NCBI GenBank assembly: GCA_023525715.1
Contig: CM042014.1
Location: forward strand, 19,316,063-19,380,062
DNA: 64,000 nt
Source of the DNA: Cichorium intybus
Lineage: Eukaryota; Streptophyta; Magnoliopsida; Asterales; Asteraceae
Direction of reading: 5' to 3'
Under the pieces are notes generated by a model. The model had not been told where the DNA came from. It saw nothing but the letters and a program-made list of their open reading frames with translations, and made no database searches. A program made the position numbers and the translations under genes. Of this stretch, positions 36,664 through 48,201 are shown piece after piece; the first letter of the stretch is position 1; every line of letters starts with the position of its first letter.

Positions 36664-37500
36664 ACTTTAACCCACACCAACCACCAACCACCAACCACCA
36701 ACCACCGATAATTCACTTACTTTTTTGCACTCAAATTCTATATTTTAACCAAAACTGATTTCTCCGAATCAAATTATCGGTCTTGGATTGGAATGATTCG
36801 GTGGATCCCAATTCCTTGTCTTGAATTCCGATTTCCATTCTCTGAACCTAACCTGGCAAAAAACGGCAATTACACTTTTCCACTGAAGTGATCATCTACC
36901 TAATAAGCATAAATTTAACAGCAACAAATACTTAGAGATGTACATGTACCACACTAGGAAATTCTTGGGGAAAATAAAAGCTATTGTGCTAAGGCCACAG
37001 AACTACCAAATACTGTGCAATTATTGCCCAGCAAATTTTTTCGAAAAATCTAAAATTGCTTTAGTTGCCGACAAATGATTTCACACAAGAAAATTTACCA
37101 AATAATCGAGATCAAAGAGAAGAAGAAAAATCAAACAACTCAAAACAGCAGAACTGGTATAGCCCAGTAAATTTAGAGGGTTTAGTTCCACAATTGCGAA
37201 TTGGGGTTTAAGTGAATTAAAATGAACGCAGAGAAATCAAATTGAACACATAGAAAATCCCAACGGAATCGCATGGTGAATTCGTGTGGAAATGCGAATC
37301 ACGCCAACTTAATTGATGTTGAAAGCGGGAGAAAAATGCAAGACATGTGAGAGAATCTGCAAAATTGTGTCTCAAGTAGAGCTCAGCTCACCGATCTCTG
37401 GCTCTGGCATCATTGCCGGTGCAATTCGCCGGAGAAGTCAATTATGGAGAGCCAAGTCAGTGCGTGTGTATGTGAGAGAGGGAAAGATAGAGAAAGAGAG
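36664..37500 (-). other. 5' leader region of the ROS1-like gene
   Basis: No coding exon. It contains short tandem ggttggtggtt-type units on the minus strand (36676-36706) just upstream of the ATG, a CT-rich leader near 37470-37505 and a possible leader intron (donor-like GTTAGG near 36850). Exact leader splicing cannot be told from sequence alone. Confidence 0.45.
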
Positions 37501-37526
37501 GGAGAGGCCAACAAGATAGTACTTGG

Positions 37527-37534
37527 TATTTATA
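37527..37534 (-). promoter_or_regulatory. TATA box of the ROS1-like gene
   Basis: TATAAATA on the minus strand. About 30 bases downstream it meets a pyrimidine-rich stretch (plus-strand gagagagggaaagatagag), as in plant core promoters with a Y patch. Transcription would start near 37500, giving a leader of about 840 bases if unspliced. Confidence 0.65.
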
Positions 37535-38320
37535 GGAGAGCACATCCTACAACGTCAAATCTCATTCAAGCCTTTAAAATCCACCAGTAACTCCATCATT
37601 TACGTTTTTCTTTATTTTTTACATTTACCATAGCATAATAAAAATAAACAAAAAGATAAAAATGTATGTGTATAAATACTAACTAATAATTACAAAATAA
37701 AAAATGTTTAGATTGTAGTTTGACATCTTAAAACGATCATATACAGTTTCCTCTTATGCCACATATAATTCATATTTTGTTTTCGATTTTTTTATATATA
37801 ATTTTAATTTGATTAAATATGTATTTTGGTAAATAAATATTAAGGAAGTAATTCAAATTCGAATATGCACCTAGGTGTTATCTATTTAAAGTATACATTG
37901 TAGTCAAATCAACATGTCGACACAATATGTGATTCTTATAACTAACTAAACAATTGCAAATTTATAGTCTTTCTATCACTTTATTGAAAAAACTATAATT
38001 GTTGAAACATATCGAGTTATGTATCCTTGATCTTATTCTTCATCGAGCTAGTGAATGCAGATACATCTAGCACACCCCGAACGAGATTTAGTAATAAAAA
38101 TTAAATGTTTTTATATATGGAAGTGTGAAAAGTGAAAACTAAATCTGAAAAAATGAACTGTTACTGAGTCTAATTTTGGTTTTTACTAAAACTGAATTTT
38201 TAAGTTTTTTTCGGTTTTCTTTTATAATCTAAAAACCAAAAGGAACCAAAATCAAGTCATTTTATTTATAAGTTGATTAATATGTTAAGATTTCTAATAA
38301 CATGAATTTACATTTTCCAT
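37535..38320. other. AT-rich upstream region of the ROS1-like gene
   Basis: No gene or defined element recognised. It would include distal promoter sequence. Confidence 0.4.
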
Positions 38321-38789
38321 CGAGACTTAAAAAATAAGAAACATACATTTTATGTGGTATCATCTTGTAGTCAATTTATTTGGTTTAGTTTTGGTTCGAG
38401 TCAAATTAGCAAACAATGCTCAACCCTAATTAATATTAATATGTAAATATATTTTTATTGCAAATATATAAACACAATTTTCATCTTTTATATATTTCAA
38501 AATACATATGACGAGACTTTAAAAAATAAGGAACATACATTTTATGTCGTATTATCCTCTAGTCAATTATTTGTTTTTTTATTAAATTTTATTAAGGTGC
38601 TTAATTAAAAAAAGACAGAACATAATTGTTTTTTTCAAAGGCACATAGTTTTTTGGTTCAATTTTGGTTCGAGTCAAATTAGCAAACCATGCTCTACCCT
38701 AATTAATATTAATATGTAAATATTTTTTATTGCAAATATATATTAAAACAATTTTCATCTTCTATATATGTAAAAATACATAAGATGAG
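38321..38789. repeat. Tandem duplication about 0.8 kb upstream of the ROS1-like promoter
   Basis: Unit 1 (38321-38510) and unit 2 (38512-38789) share cgagacttnaaaaaataag, aacatacattttatg, ttttggttcgagtcaaatt, ccctaattaatattaatatg and caattttcatctt. Unit 2 carries an extra segment of about 85 bp (about 38575-38660). Confidence 0.85.
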
Positions 38790-39545
38790 GGTATTTTAGT
38801 ATTTTAATAAAAAAAGAAAATGGAAATGTATTTCATCCACCCTCCACTGGAAACGGTGAAATCCATCAAACATGGAATTTGAAGTTGGAATGGAATCACA
38901 AATTCTGTTGCATTAAGTCATCTTTTGAAGTGAATGGAGACCATTCAAGAATTGTGTTCAAGTTGGCAGACCAATCATTTTGAGAGCTCTACACTAAAGG
39001 TTTTGCCAAGATGTCAAATCTACAACCAAATTTTTGTATAAGTAAAAGAAACAAATAAATAAATTGATTAAAAAAGAACATAGAGAATTTACATATCTAC
39101 CATAGGAACAATCACATCATCTTGTCTGATTTATACACACGTCAAATGATCAGAAAACCTAAATCAAAATTTCAAAACAATCGATTAATGATTGGTACTT
39201 AAAGTCATAATAAGTAATAACCCCTTTATACAGACATTCATAATCATAATATTTCTAAAACTTAATAACCAACGATCGCAAAAAATTATGAAAATAATAT
39301 GATTACCGTGAGATCGTAACAACAAAGAATTTCAATGTTATCTGAAGAAAATTTCACTGCTATAATTGGGAATGTTTTTCAAAGTGTAATGTCCTAATAA
39401 AAAGAATTACAGTTAAATGTTGTAACTAGGTAGCTTTTTTATAGTGCAATACATTGTACGTACAATATTGTAATAAAATAAATGAAGATGTCATAGCACA
39501 CAATAAATAAAAGTACGTTGCTATTTTGAGTGTAAGTACGCATAC
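38790..39545. other. Intergenic
   Basis: No supported exon. It lies where further exons of the PsbP-like fragment would be expected; I could not find the terminal exon here. Confidence 0.4.
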
Positions 39546-40560
39546 TTTTCCGCTATTGATTGCAGCTGCTAACGCAACACGTTGATCATTGTTCACAAAT
39601 TCATAGAAATAATACGTCCTGAAAAGAATCAATTTAAAGAACCAATATCAATCATTTTTTTCATTTTTTCCTTTAAGGGTAAATGCAAATAATAACAAAC
39701 ACACTTTCATATATTTGTGTATTATAACATTCTAATCATCATTTATTTCTATTAAAACATTTTACTTCCAAAAAATTTTCTTATTAAGGTTAAGTTTATT
39801 ATAGCATTGTACTATTATTTCTTTTCTTTTAACAAAACATTGTACTTTGAATATAATGTTGTAATAACATGAAAGGAAAATAGGTTGCTATAAATAAATA
39901 AATCAATAAAAGTATGTTGCTAATTCTTGCATTAACCCTTTCGTTTACCCCATTCTATGGGAAAGGAGTATATGATATAACAAAAAATCTAACCTATAGC
40001 CTTCATCTTCCTTTATGTTAATGGACCGTGCTGAGTATAAATTTGTCCAACCTATTATAAACAAATGAAGAGATGTAAATAAACAGCCACAAGATGTAAA
40101 ATTTATATAAAGAATTAATAAACATGACAAATACTTTAAAAAATTATCAATCGAGAGGAGTAGGAGCCAACAGTCTATGCTACAGATGTTACTACTCAAA
40201 AAGTGTCAAATCAAATGGATTAACTTTAAACAATAGAAACATACTTTCATTGATTTGTTTATTATAGCATCCTATTCTTCCTATCATGGTATTGTACTTT
40301 GAAAAATCTACCAAATTATAGCAATGTCATGCAAATAAAAAGCAATTTCCACTGCTATAATTAAGAAAAGTTTTCAAAGTACAATGTCCTATAAGGAAAA
40401 ACCTGAAGTACAATGCTTAATTGGGCAGATTATATAAAGTACAATGCTCTAGTAAGTAAAAAATGGAAGTAAAATGATGTAATTGAAACAAATGAAAGTA
40501 AAATGCTTTAACACACAAATAAATAAAAGTATGTTGCTATTTATTGCATTTAGCCAAATT
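39230..40560. repeat. Degenerate cattgtacttt/caatgt repeat region
   Basis: Many diverged, mixed-orientation occurrences of motifs such as attgtactttgaaaaatct, aattatagcaatgtcatg and caaagtacaatgtcctat. They occupy the introns and flanks of the PsbP-like exons. The same motif family occurs at 11880-12330. Confidence 0.55.
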
Positions 40561-40892
40561 CATATTGGTACATTCTTTTAAATCGGGTCTTTTTTTTTTA
40601 ATTTCATAAATAAATATGTAAAATATTTGAGCACAAAAGCTATTATTAAAATAATGATCTAATTTTTTTAAAATGAGTTGTAGACACTTGATTATGCCAG
40701 GAGCAACTTTTTACCCATTTCCTATTTAGCTAGGTTCTTTAATTTTACATATTTGAGACGCTAGCAAACTTAACCCATTTTCACATTAATGACTTAAAAT
40801 TTTCCCCTCTATTCATGCTCAATTTCAAATTTACCTGGATCAAAAATCTTTTTTGCTTCCTTCAAGGTCCCCAAATCGTAAAGATATTTGGC
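39546..40892 (-). pseudogene. PsbP-domain thylakoid lumenal protein, three-exon fragment
   Basis: Three short minus-strand exons with GT-AG borders and matching phases: 40892-40835 (AKYLYDLGTLKEAKKIFDP), 40051-39994 (GWTNLYSARSINIKEDEGY) and 39618-39546 (TYYFYEFVNNDQRVALAAAI, then NSGK). Joined, they read without a stop for 63 residues. They resemble the C-terminal part of chloroplast PsbP-like lumenal proteins of the 19-kDa type. The last exon and the N-terminal exons are not visible. A Gypsy element lies 197 bp upstream of the first exon, so the original locus could have been split, or the exons are a transposon-captured fragment. Identity is from memory of the family pattern; the exon structure is seen directly. 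Confidence 0.55.
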
Positions 40893-41083
40893 CTACAACA
40901 ATATTAACCAATACTCAGAAAAATAAACATTGTTGTAATTTTCGTGGGATGAATAAGGGGAAGCAATTGTATAACTCAACATTATATTGTAACAAATGAC
41001 AGATTTAGCCAAAATATTGCATGTTGTAGTTTTAATGGTATAAGGTTGGATAATGGTTCCTTCCTTGTCCCTCATATTAAGGT

Positions 41084-41088
41084 AGTGC
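41084..41088 (+). repeat. Left target-site duplication of the Gypsy element (agtgc)
   Basis: The same 5-mer follows the right LTR at 50339-50343. Confidence 0.85.
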
Positions 41089-43199
41089 TGTAAGAACCCG
41101 CTAAAAATTTGTAATAAAATGTATAATAATCGTGTGTGTTAGTAAATTGTGAAAAAAGGGCAAATTGGTCTTTTTGCCATGTCTTGGACCTTGGTGTAAA
41201 ATAATTTGTGTAATGGGATAATTATGTAAAACAATGAGACCTTATGTAATAAAAATTTGTTTTTAGTGCCAAAGTGCAAGAAGTAGAGTTGGAGGGTTAA
41301 AAGTGAAAAGTTTAGAATTATAAATAGTGGAAAAATCTCCCATTCTCAGAAGATGATAGAAGAATCGAGAGAGAGCTAGGGAGCACGGGAAGATCACGAT
41401 TTCTGGAGAATTCAAGAAGGAAGGAAGCTAGGAATTGAAGATTTCACTTGGAGTTTGGTGATTCCAAGCTTTTAAGGTGAGTTTTTATGATATAAACTTA
41501 CAATTTCAAGTTATGGTGGATAATTTCCGGACTGAAGTTGGATAAGGAGTTATCACTACGAATTCATATGTTCTATCTAGCTTAATTCATCACAAGAAAT
41601 GGATTTCTAACCATAAATTGTGGTTGAATCCATGGAAATGGGTTTTGAGCTCAAGAACCCTAGAAATGGGTTATGAGATAAAAATTGATTTCCAGTGTTT
41701 TGTTGGGTTTGAAGGATCATTTAGGATGTATTAAGACATTCCTAAGTGATTGTTTTCAAAATTTTACATTTTTAGTGAAAATGGCCAAAAACGGGATTGT
41801 TATGAATTGTTAAGAAATTATGATTTTCACAAGTTAAAACTTGATGAAAATTGAAGGTTATTGCCCTGAAATGATAATATAGTGATTAAGTTAAGTATTA
41901 AGAACTTAATGTAAGGAACCAATGCAACTGCAGCCTGAAAAATCGCCAATTAAGGCAACTTACTTCATGGTCGCGACGCGACCTATGCCTTGGCCGCGAT
42001 GCGAAGCGGCGCAGCAGTTTTGAAGTGAGTCTCCTGCCAAGTGAAACTTGATTTTTGGACTTGAGGCTAAACTTGTCCGTTTGACCTCAAATTTTAAACA
42101 TAAGTCCCTTATGGTCCAAAACTTCGTGGAAAATTGTCGGAACCGAAATACGACCTCCAAAGGTTACTGTAGTAAAATACGCGTATTTCGGGAAAATTTA
42201 CAAATTAAAGGAAGTTAGTATAATAAGGGTTGTAGCTTAGTTATAACCCGTAGTTACATGATATGGCACTCTTGTGCTGTAAAGTTAGTTATGGTGTATA
42301 TGAATTGAGTATAAATGTATATCTCGTAAATAATAGGTGGTTGCTCAAACACGGTTAAGCAAGTAAAAGAAAAAGGAGTTCAAGAAGCTAACTGACTCCT
42401 AGAGGACTCGAGGTGAGTAATGTGTGGATTTTCGAGCACATAGCAAAATGAGTTTTATATAAAGGAATGAATTTTATAAAAAGATGATTTGTGAGTCAAA
42501 TGGTTTTATGAAAATTGATGTGGTTAATGAGAAAGGAAATGGTTCTGTGGAACTAAAATGTTTTGTGAAACTGGAAATGATATTGTGAAATAGTAAGTAC
42601 AATGGGTATAAAAATGATAAATGAAATGTAGAGTACTAATGAAGTAGTTGAGCCATGTTGATGAGTTGAGAAGTATCCGGATAAAGATCACGGCCTGCTG
42701 CGGTAGGGGTGGTCAAAAGACACTACTGGGATGGTACCTCCCGTCGTGAAGTAGTTGTCTAATTGATACCTTGATGGATGAATTCGTTTCATGCTGTTGA
42801 GGAAGGGGTTATACGGTTGCGGCTCGTATAAATCCTACGGGTGCGCTCGTAGGAATGTGCTCACGAATGGGAAGGATTACCTATGGGTGCGCTCATAGGA
42901 AAATTAAATGTTTTGAATTTGAGAATGAATGAAATGTCAGGAGAACTGTTTTGGGTCTAAACCCACATTACTTACGAGAAAATTATGTCTTACGTATTTT
43001 TTTTAAATGCTATGTACTCAGGAAATCAAGAAAAAGAACTAGTAGCTTCTGGTGTATAAAGCGTGAAATAAAAGGTTTAAACCTTGGTAATGATGCGAAT
43101 TTGTAAAACCCCGTTTGTATACTTAAATGTTTTGTGTAATAAAGTATTTTTAAAATAAGTTTGGAAAAAAAAATTGGTGTGAAAGTTTGGGGTGTTACA
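41089..43199 (+). repeat. Gypsy 5' LTR (2111 bp)
   Basis: Starts TGTAAGAACCCGC and ends GGGGTGTTACA. It differs from the 3' LTR at roughly 25-30 substitutions plus a few indels by eye count (about 1-1.5%), including an 18-base stretch near 50154-50171 present only in the 3' copy. A TATA-like ttataaatag at 41319-41328 is a plausible promoter. Confidence 0.95.
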
Positions 43200-43202
43200 A
43201 TT

Positions 43203-43215
43203 TGGTATCAGAGCC
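43203..43215 (+). promoter_or_regulatory. Primer binding site (initiator tRNA-Met)
   Basis: tggtatcagagcc, complementary to the 3' end of plant initiator methionine tRNA, lies three bases after the LTR end. Confidence 0.9.
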
Positions 43216-43644
43216 AAGGTTTAAGCGAATTAGGTTGGGTAACCATCTTAGGCTTAAACTATTGGATTAATAGTAAGAAAAGTAGTGGTACTAGGGTACT
43301 AGACAACGGGGTATGGTCGGTAATTTATAGTGTTGAAACCCACAAAAATCGGTGAATCAGGAAGTCTTGTGATAACATCAGAGCCAAAGCATGTAGGTGG
43401 TTAAAATAATATTGGGCCCGTATTATTGTAATCACAGGATATGCCTTGGAAATGGTGAAGTCACGAGGGGAACCTGAGGAAACTTGGTTGTGGGAATTAG
43501 TAGGAGGGTACTTGGGAACACAAGTTCCATAGGTAGATCACATGCTACAGCTTTTGGTTATATTGATAAATATATATATGTGAAGTAACAAACGCGAATT
43601 TTACTTATCTTATATAGTAAATAGAGAGTGGAGATCAGAATCTT

Positions 43645-44808
43645 TTGAGTGAAGGACGGGCAGCCAGTCATACCCCGTCTCATGGGGGTAATCCCGTCGA
43701 TGACGCAGACAATATGGGTGCTATGCCAAACACAATGCCGCAACCTCCACCTGTGACCTTGGAGGCCATACAAAATCTTATCAGCATCCTAAAGACTGAA
43801 ATGAGAGAAGACATGCGTCAGATGATGAATGCTCGGCTGGGAGAGCCGTACCCTAATCCTTCAGCGGATGATGCCTCTTGGAGACCTACTAACGGAGATT
43901 CGGTTATAGAGGAAGATAGTGTGGGGACGGAAGATAAAAAGAGGTGTACCTTCAAGTCTTTCCTGGCATGTAAACCTACGGAATATTATGGCAGTTTTGA
44001 ACCCAAGGTTACGATGCGGTGGTTATGAGAGACGGAGCAAGTATTGGAGGTCAGAAAGTGTCACAAAAAGGATAAAGTTTATTATGCTTCACGGTTATTG
44101 AAAGATGACACGTTGGTTTGGTGGAATACTTTATATGAGCTGCTTGGGAAAGACGTGATTTATAAATGGTCGTGGACCGAATTTACTACCCGTTTGAAGA
44201 ACAAATATTGTCCCCTCCGGGACATAGAGAAGCTTGAAGATGAATTTCTTACTCTAAAGAAGGGTAGTTTGTCTATTGCTGAATACACCAAAAAGTTTAG
44301 CGACATGTTACCATTTGTGGGAAAAACCTATACTACGGAGCGGGCTCGAATTAATCGTTATGTGAAAGGGTTACCATGGGAATATGAATTGGAAGTGAAG
44401 CGGGCAGAAACAATGGATGATGCATTTGCGGCAGCAAGGAATGTTGAGGATGTGTGGAAGCGTAGAACGATAGAGAGGCATATTTCTGGAGATAAACGAA
44501 AATTTAGCAGTGGAAGTAGTAGTTGGAGTAAGAAGGGAAAGTCGGTAGTTTCATCGTCTAAACAGAGTAACCGGAAGGCTTGTGAAAAGTGTGGAAAAGA
44601 ACATACGGGAGAATGCAAAACAGGAAGCTCAGCATGTTTCAACTGTGGAAGAGTCGGTCACCGAGCTAGGGAATGTACTTACCCGAAGCTTAGCGAAGTT
44701 GAGTGCTTTTCTTGTCATGAAAAGGGGCATTACAGCTACAACTGCCCGAAGAAAGGGGTGAAACAGTGGTGTCAACGGCACAGAAGAAGACTGAACCTCA
44801 AAAAGTGA
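43645..44808 (+). pseudogene. Gypsy gag, interrupted
   Basis: One frame runs 43645-44808, with a TGA at 44026-44028 inside the capsid-like region. The part after it has the retrotransposon gag signature (LVWWNTLYELLG, EDEFLTLKKGSLSIAEYTKK, RINRYVKGLPWEYE). Two CCHC zinc knuckles follow (CFNCGRVGHRAREC, CFSCHEKGHYSYNC), preceded by a partial one (CEKCGKEHTGEC). No ATG stands at the expected start; the first in-frame ATG is internal, near 43711. The frame is lost before protease, near 44750. Confidence 0.9.
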
Positions 44809-47800
44809 AGACTCGTGCTTTCCAGCTGACACGGGAGGAAGCAAAGGAGACACAAGACGTGGTCTCAGGTACCTTACTAACTAATCAGATGCCTGCTTAC
44901 GTGTTATTTGATTCTGGTGCTACATGCTCATTTGTGTCCCATGAGTTTGGTTTAAAACTTAATGTACCGTTAGATTATGTTTGCGAGGTCGAATTGGCGA
45001 GTGGTAAGAAGGTGGAGATAAAGCACGTGTACCGCGGTTGTGAACTTAGCATTGATGACAAGAAATTTCCCCTAAATCTTCTGCCGATTGGAGTCAAGAG
45101 TTTTGATATTGTTATTGGAATGGATTGGCTTGGAGCCAATGACGTAAAAATTGCATGCGGAAAGAAAGTCATGTCGGTAAAGATTCCAGATGGTAGTAAA
45201 GTGTACATTTATGGTGAGAAACCTAAAAGAATGTCAAGTTTTATCAGTGTCGCGAAAGTACGAAGGTGTTTGGTAAAAGGATGTTCTTCCTTTATAGCGT
45301 ATGTGATAGCGAAAGATAAAGTAAAGAAAACCGTGGGGGATATTGAGGTGGTGAGAGAGTACCCTGAAGTTTTTCCAGATGATTTACCTGGCTTGCCACC
45401 AGAGAGACAGATCGAATTTCGAATTGATCTTGTACCCGGAGCTTCTCCTATTGCCCGTGCTCCATACCGTTTGGCCCCGACCGAAATGCGGGAGTTGATG
45501 TCACAATTACAAGAATTACTCGATAAAGGTTTTATACGCCCCAGTTCGTCACCTTGGGGTGCACCGGTGCTGTTTGTCAAAAAGAAGGATGGTTCGATGC
45601 GAATGTGCATTGATTACCGTGAACTCAACAAAATCACCATTAAGAATCGTTACCCGTTACCGCGCATAGACGTTCTATTTGACCAATTGCAAGGCGCTGA
45701 TTATTTTTCCAAGATTGATCTTCGGTCCGGCTATCATCAGGTATGGGTAAGGAATGAAGATGTTGAGAAGACCGCGTTCCGCACTCGCTACAGGCATTAT
45801 GAATTCTTAGTCATGCCTTTTGGTTTGACTAATGCCCCGGTAATTTTTATGGATTTAATGAATAGGGTGTGTAAGCCGTTCCTCGATAAGTTGTTATCGT
45901 ATTTATTGATGACATTCTTATTTACTCGAAGACTGCCGAGGAACATAGAAGCCATTTGAAGACGGTATTGGAAGTTCTGAAGAAAGAAAAGTTGTATGCG
46001 AAGTTTTCAAAGTGTGAGTTTTGGTTACGGGAAGTGCAATTTCTCGGGCATGTTGTCTCTATTTAAGGAATCAAAGTGGATCCCGCCAATGTGGAAGCAG
46101 TGATGAAGTGGGAAATTCCAAAAACCCCGACAGAAGTAAGAAGTTTCCTTGGACTCGCCGGGTACTACCGACGATTCATCCAGGACTTTTCTCAAATTCC
46201 AGTACCTCTTACGAAGCTAACAAGAAAAGGAATAAAATTTGAATGAGGAGCGAAACAGGAGAAGGCATTTGAGACACTAAAAGAGAAGTTATGTAATGCG
46301 CCGGTTCTTGCTTTACCTGAAGGAACTGAAGACTTTGTGGTGTACAGTGATGCCTCGAATAGAGGATTGGGTTGTGTGTTAATGCAGCGAGGAAAGGTGA
46401 TAGCGTATGCTTCTCGCTAATTGAAAGAACCAGAAACAAGATATGCAACGCACGATTTGGAACTAGCAGTAATTGTGTTTGCATTAAAAATTTGGAGACA
46501 TTATTTGTACGGAACAAAATGTACTTTATACACGGACCACAAAAGCTTGCAGTATGTATTCTCACAGAAGGAACTCAATATGAGGCAAAGTAGGTGGCTG
46601 GAATTGATTAATGATTATGATTGTGAAATCGCCTACCACCCTGGAAAAGCAAATGTGGTAGCGGACGCTCTAAGCAGGAAAATTCATGAAAAGAGGAGTC
46701 AAGAAAGGTTGGTGCAGATAGAGTTGAAATCAAGAATAATAGAAAGAATTAAAGACGCTCAAATGCAAGCACTGGGAAGTGGTGACTTAAAGAAAGAAAA
46801 GCTGGGAAAAGATTTGGTGTTTGGAGAAAATACCCAGGGATTGAAGATAGTCGGGAACCGCGTATGGGTACCAAAAGCTGGTGGAATGAGAAAACTGATT
46901 TTAGAAGAGTTTCATAAGTCAAAGAATTCCATTCACCCAGGGAGTACGAAAACTTATCGGGATCTCAAAGAACAGTATTGGTGGCCAGGAATGAAGAAAA
47001 TAATAGTTAAGTATATTTCTAAATGTGCAACCTGTGCACAGGTGAAGGCGGAACACCAAGTCCCGTATGGAAATACTCAACATCTGCAAATTCCAGCGGG
47101 AAAGTGGGAGGATATAACTATGGATTTCATAGTTGGATTTTCGAGAACTAGAAGGGGTCACAATTGTATATGGGTCATTGTTGACCGTTTGACCAAGACT
47201 GCTATGTTTCTGGCAATTAAAGAAACCACACTGTTGGAAACGTTAGCACAAATATACATTGATGAAGTTTTAAGACTTCATGGAGCTCCTTTGTCGATTG
47301 TGTCTGATAGAGATCCGCGATTTACCTCAAAATTATGGGAGGCACTACAGGAACGATTGGGGACAAAAATTAAAATGAGTACAGCTTATCATCCCCAAAC
47401 AGATGGGCAAAGTGAACGTACCATTCAGACTGTGGAAGATATGCTACGATCGTGTGTTATGGATTTTGGTGGAAATTGGGATGAACACCTGCCATTGGTG
47501 GAGTTTTCCTATAACAACAGTTATCATTCCAGTATTGGAATGCCACCATTTGAAGCCCTATATGGTAGAAAGCGTAGAACACCTCTATGTTGGTTAGAGG
47601 CGGGGGAGACCAAAATGACGGGACCGGAAATTGTAAGGATAACAAATGAAAAGATTAAAATAATCCAAGCCAATATGAAAGCCGCTCAAGATAGACAGAA
47701 GAGTTATGCAGATTTGAAGAAGAGACCTTACAATTTAAAAGAAGGTGATCTGGTGATGCTCAAAGTATAGCCATGGAAAGGTGTAGTAAGATTTGGTAAG

Positions 47801-48190
47801 AAAGGTAAATTGAGTCCAAGGTACATTGGACCTTTTAAGGTCCTAAAAAGGGTTGGTGAACAGGCTTTCAAATTGGAATTACCACATGAATTGAGTGGTA
47901 TACATGATACGTTCCATGTAAGTTACCTGAAAAGGTACTTTGGGAAGAGTGAACTCGTTATTCCATTAGAAGATTTAAAAGTGGAGACCCCGAACAAATT
48001 GATAGACGAGCCAGAGGCAATGCTAGAAGTAAGAACCAAGAAACTGAGGAACAAGGAAATTGACTTAGTTTTGGTCAAATGGAAGCACTCGTCGGGTTCA
48101 GATTTGACTTGGGAGACGTTGGAAGACATAAAGAAAAGATACCCGAATTTTATGAACTATGAGGAGATTCCGAGGACGGAATCCTCTTAA
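44766..48190 (+). pseudogene. Gypsy pol (PR-RT-RH-INT-chromodomain), multiply broken
   Basis: The aspartic protease motif FDSGATCSFVS lies near 44910. RT follows from about 45380 (IRPSSSPWGAPVLFVKKKDG, DLRSGYHQVWV, VMPFGLTNAP). A frameshift near 45893 falls directly before the catalytic DD box, so that box lies in another frame. RNase H (46340-46670: YSDASNRGLGCVL, TDHKSLQYVF) is preceded by stops at 46064, 46244 and 46418. Integrase (46850-47560) has the His/Cys zinc finger and the D,D-E core (MDFIVGFSRTR, SDRDPRFTSKLWE, TAYHPQTDGQSERTIQ). A TAG at 47768 precedes the tail, where the chromodomain is LVLVKWKHSSGSDLTWETLE. Confidence 0.9.
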
Positions 48191-48200
48191 GGGGGAGAGG
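48189..48200 (+). promoter_or_regulatory. Polypurine tract
   Basis: aagggggagagg directly before the 3' LTR; primer for plus-strand DNA synthesis in LTR retrotransposons. Confidence 0.85.
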
Positions 48201-48201
48201 T

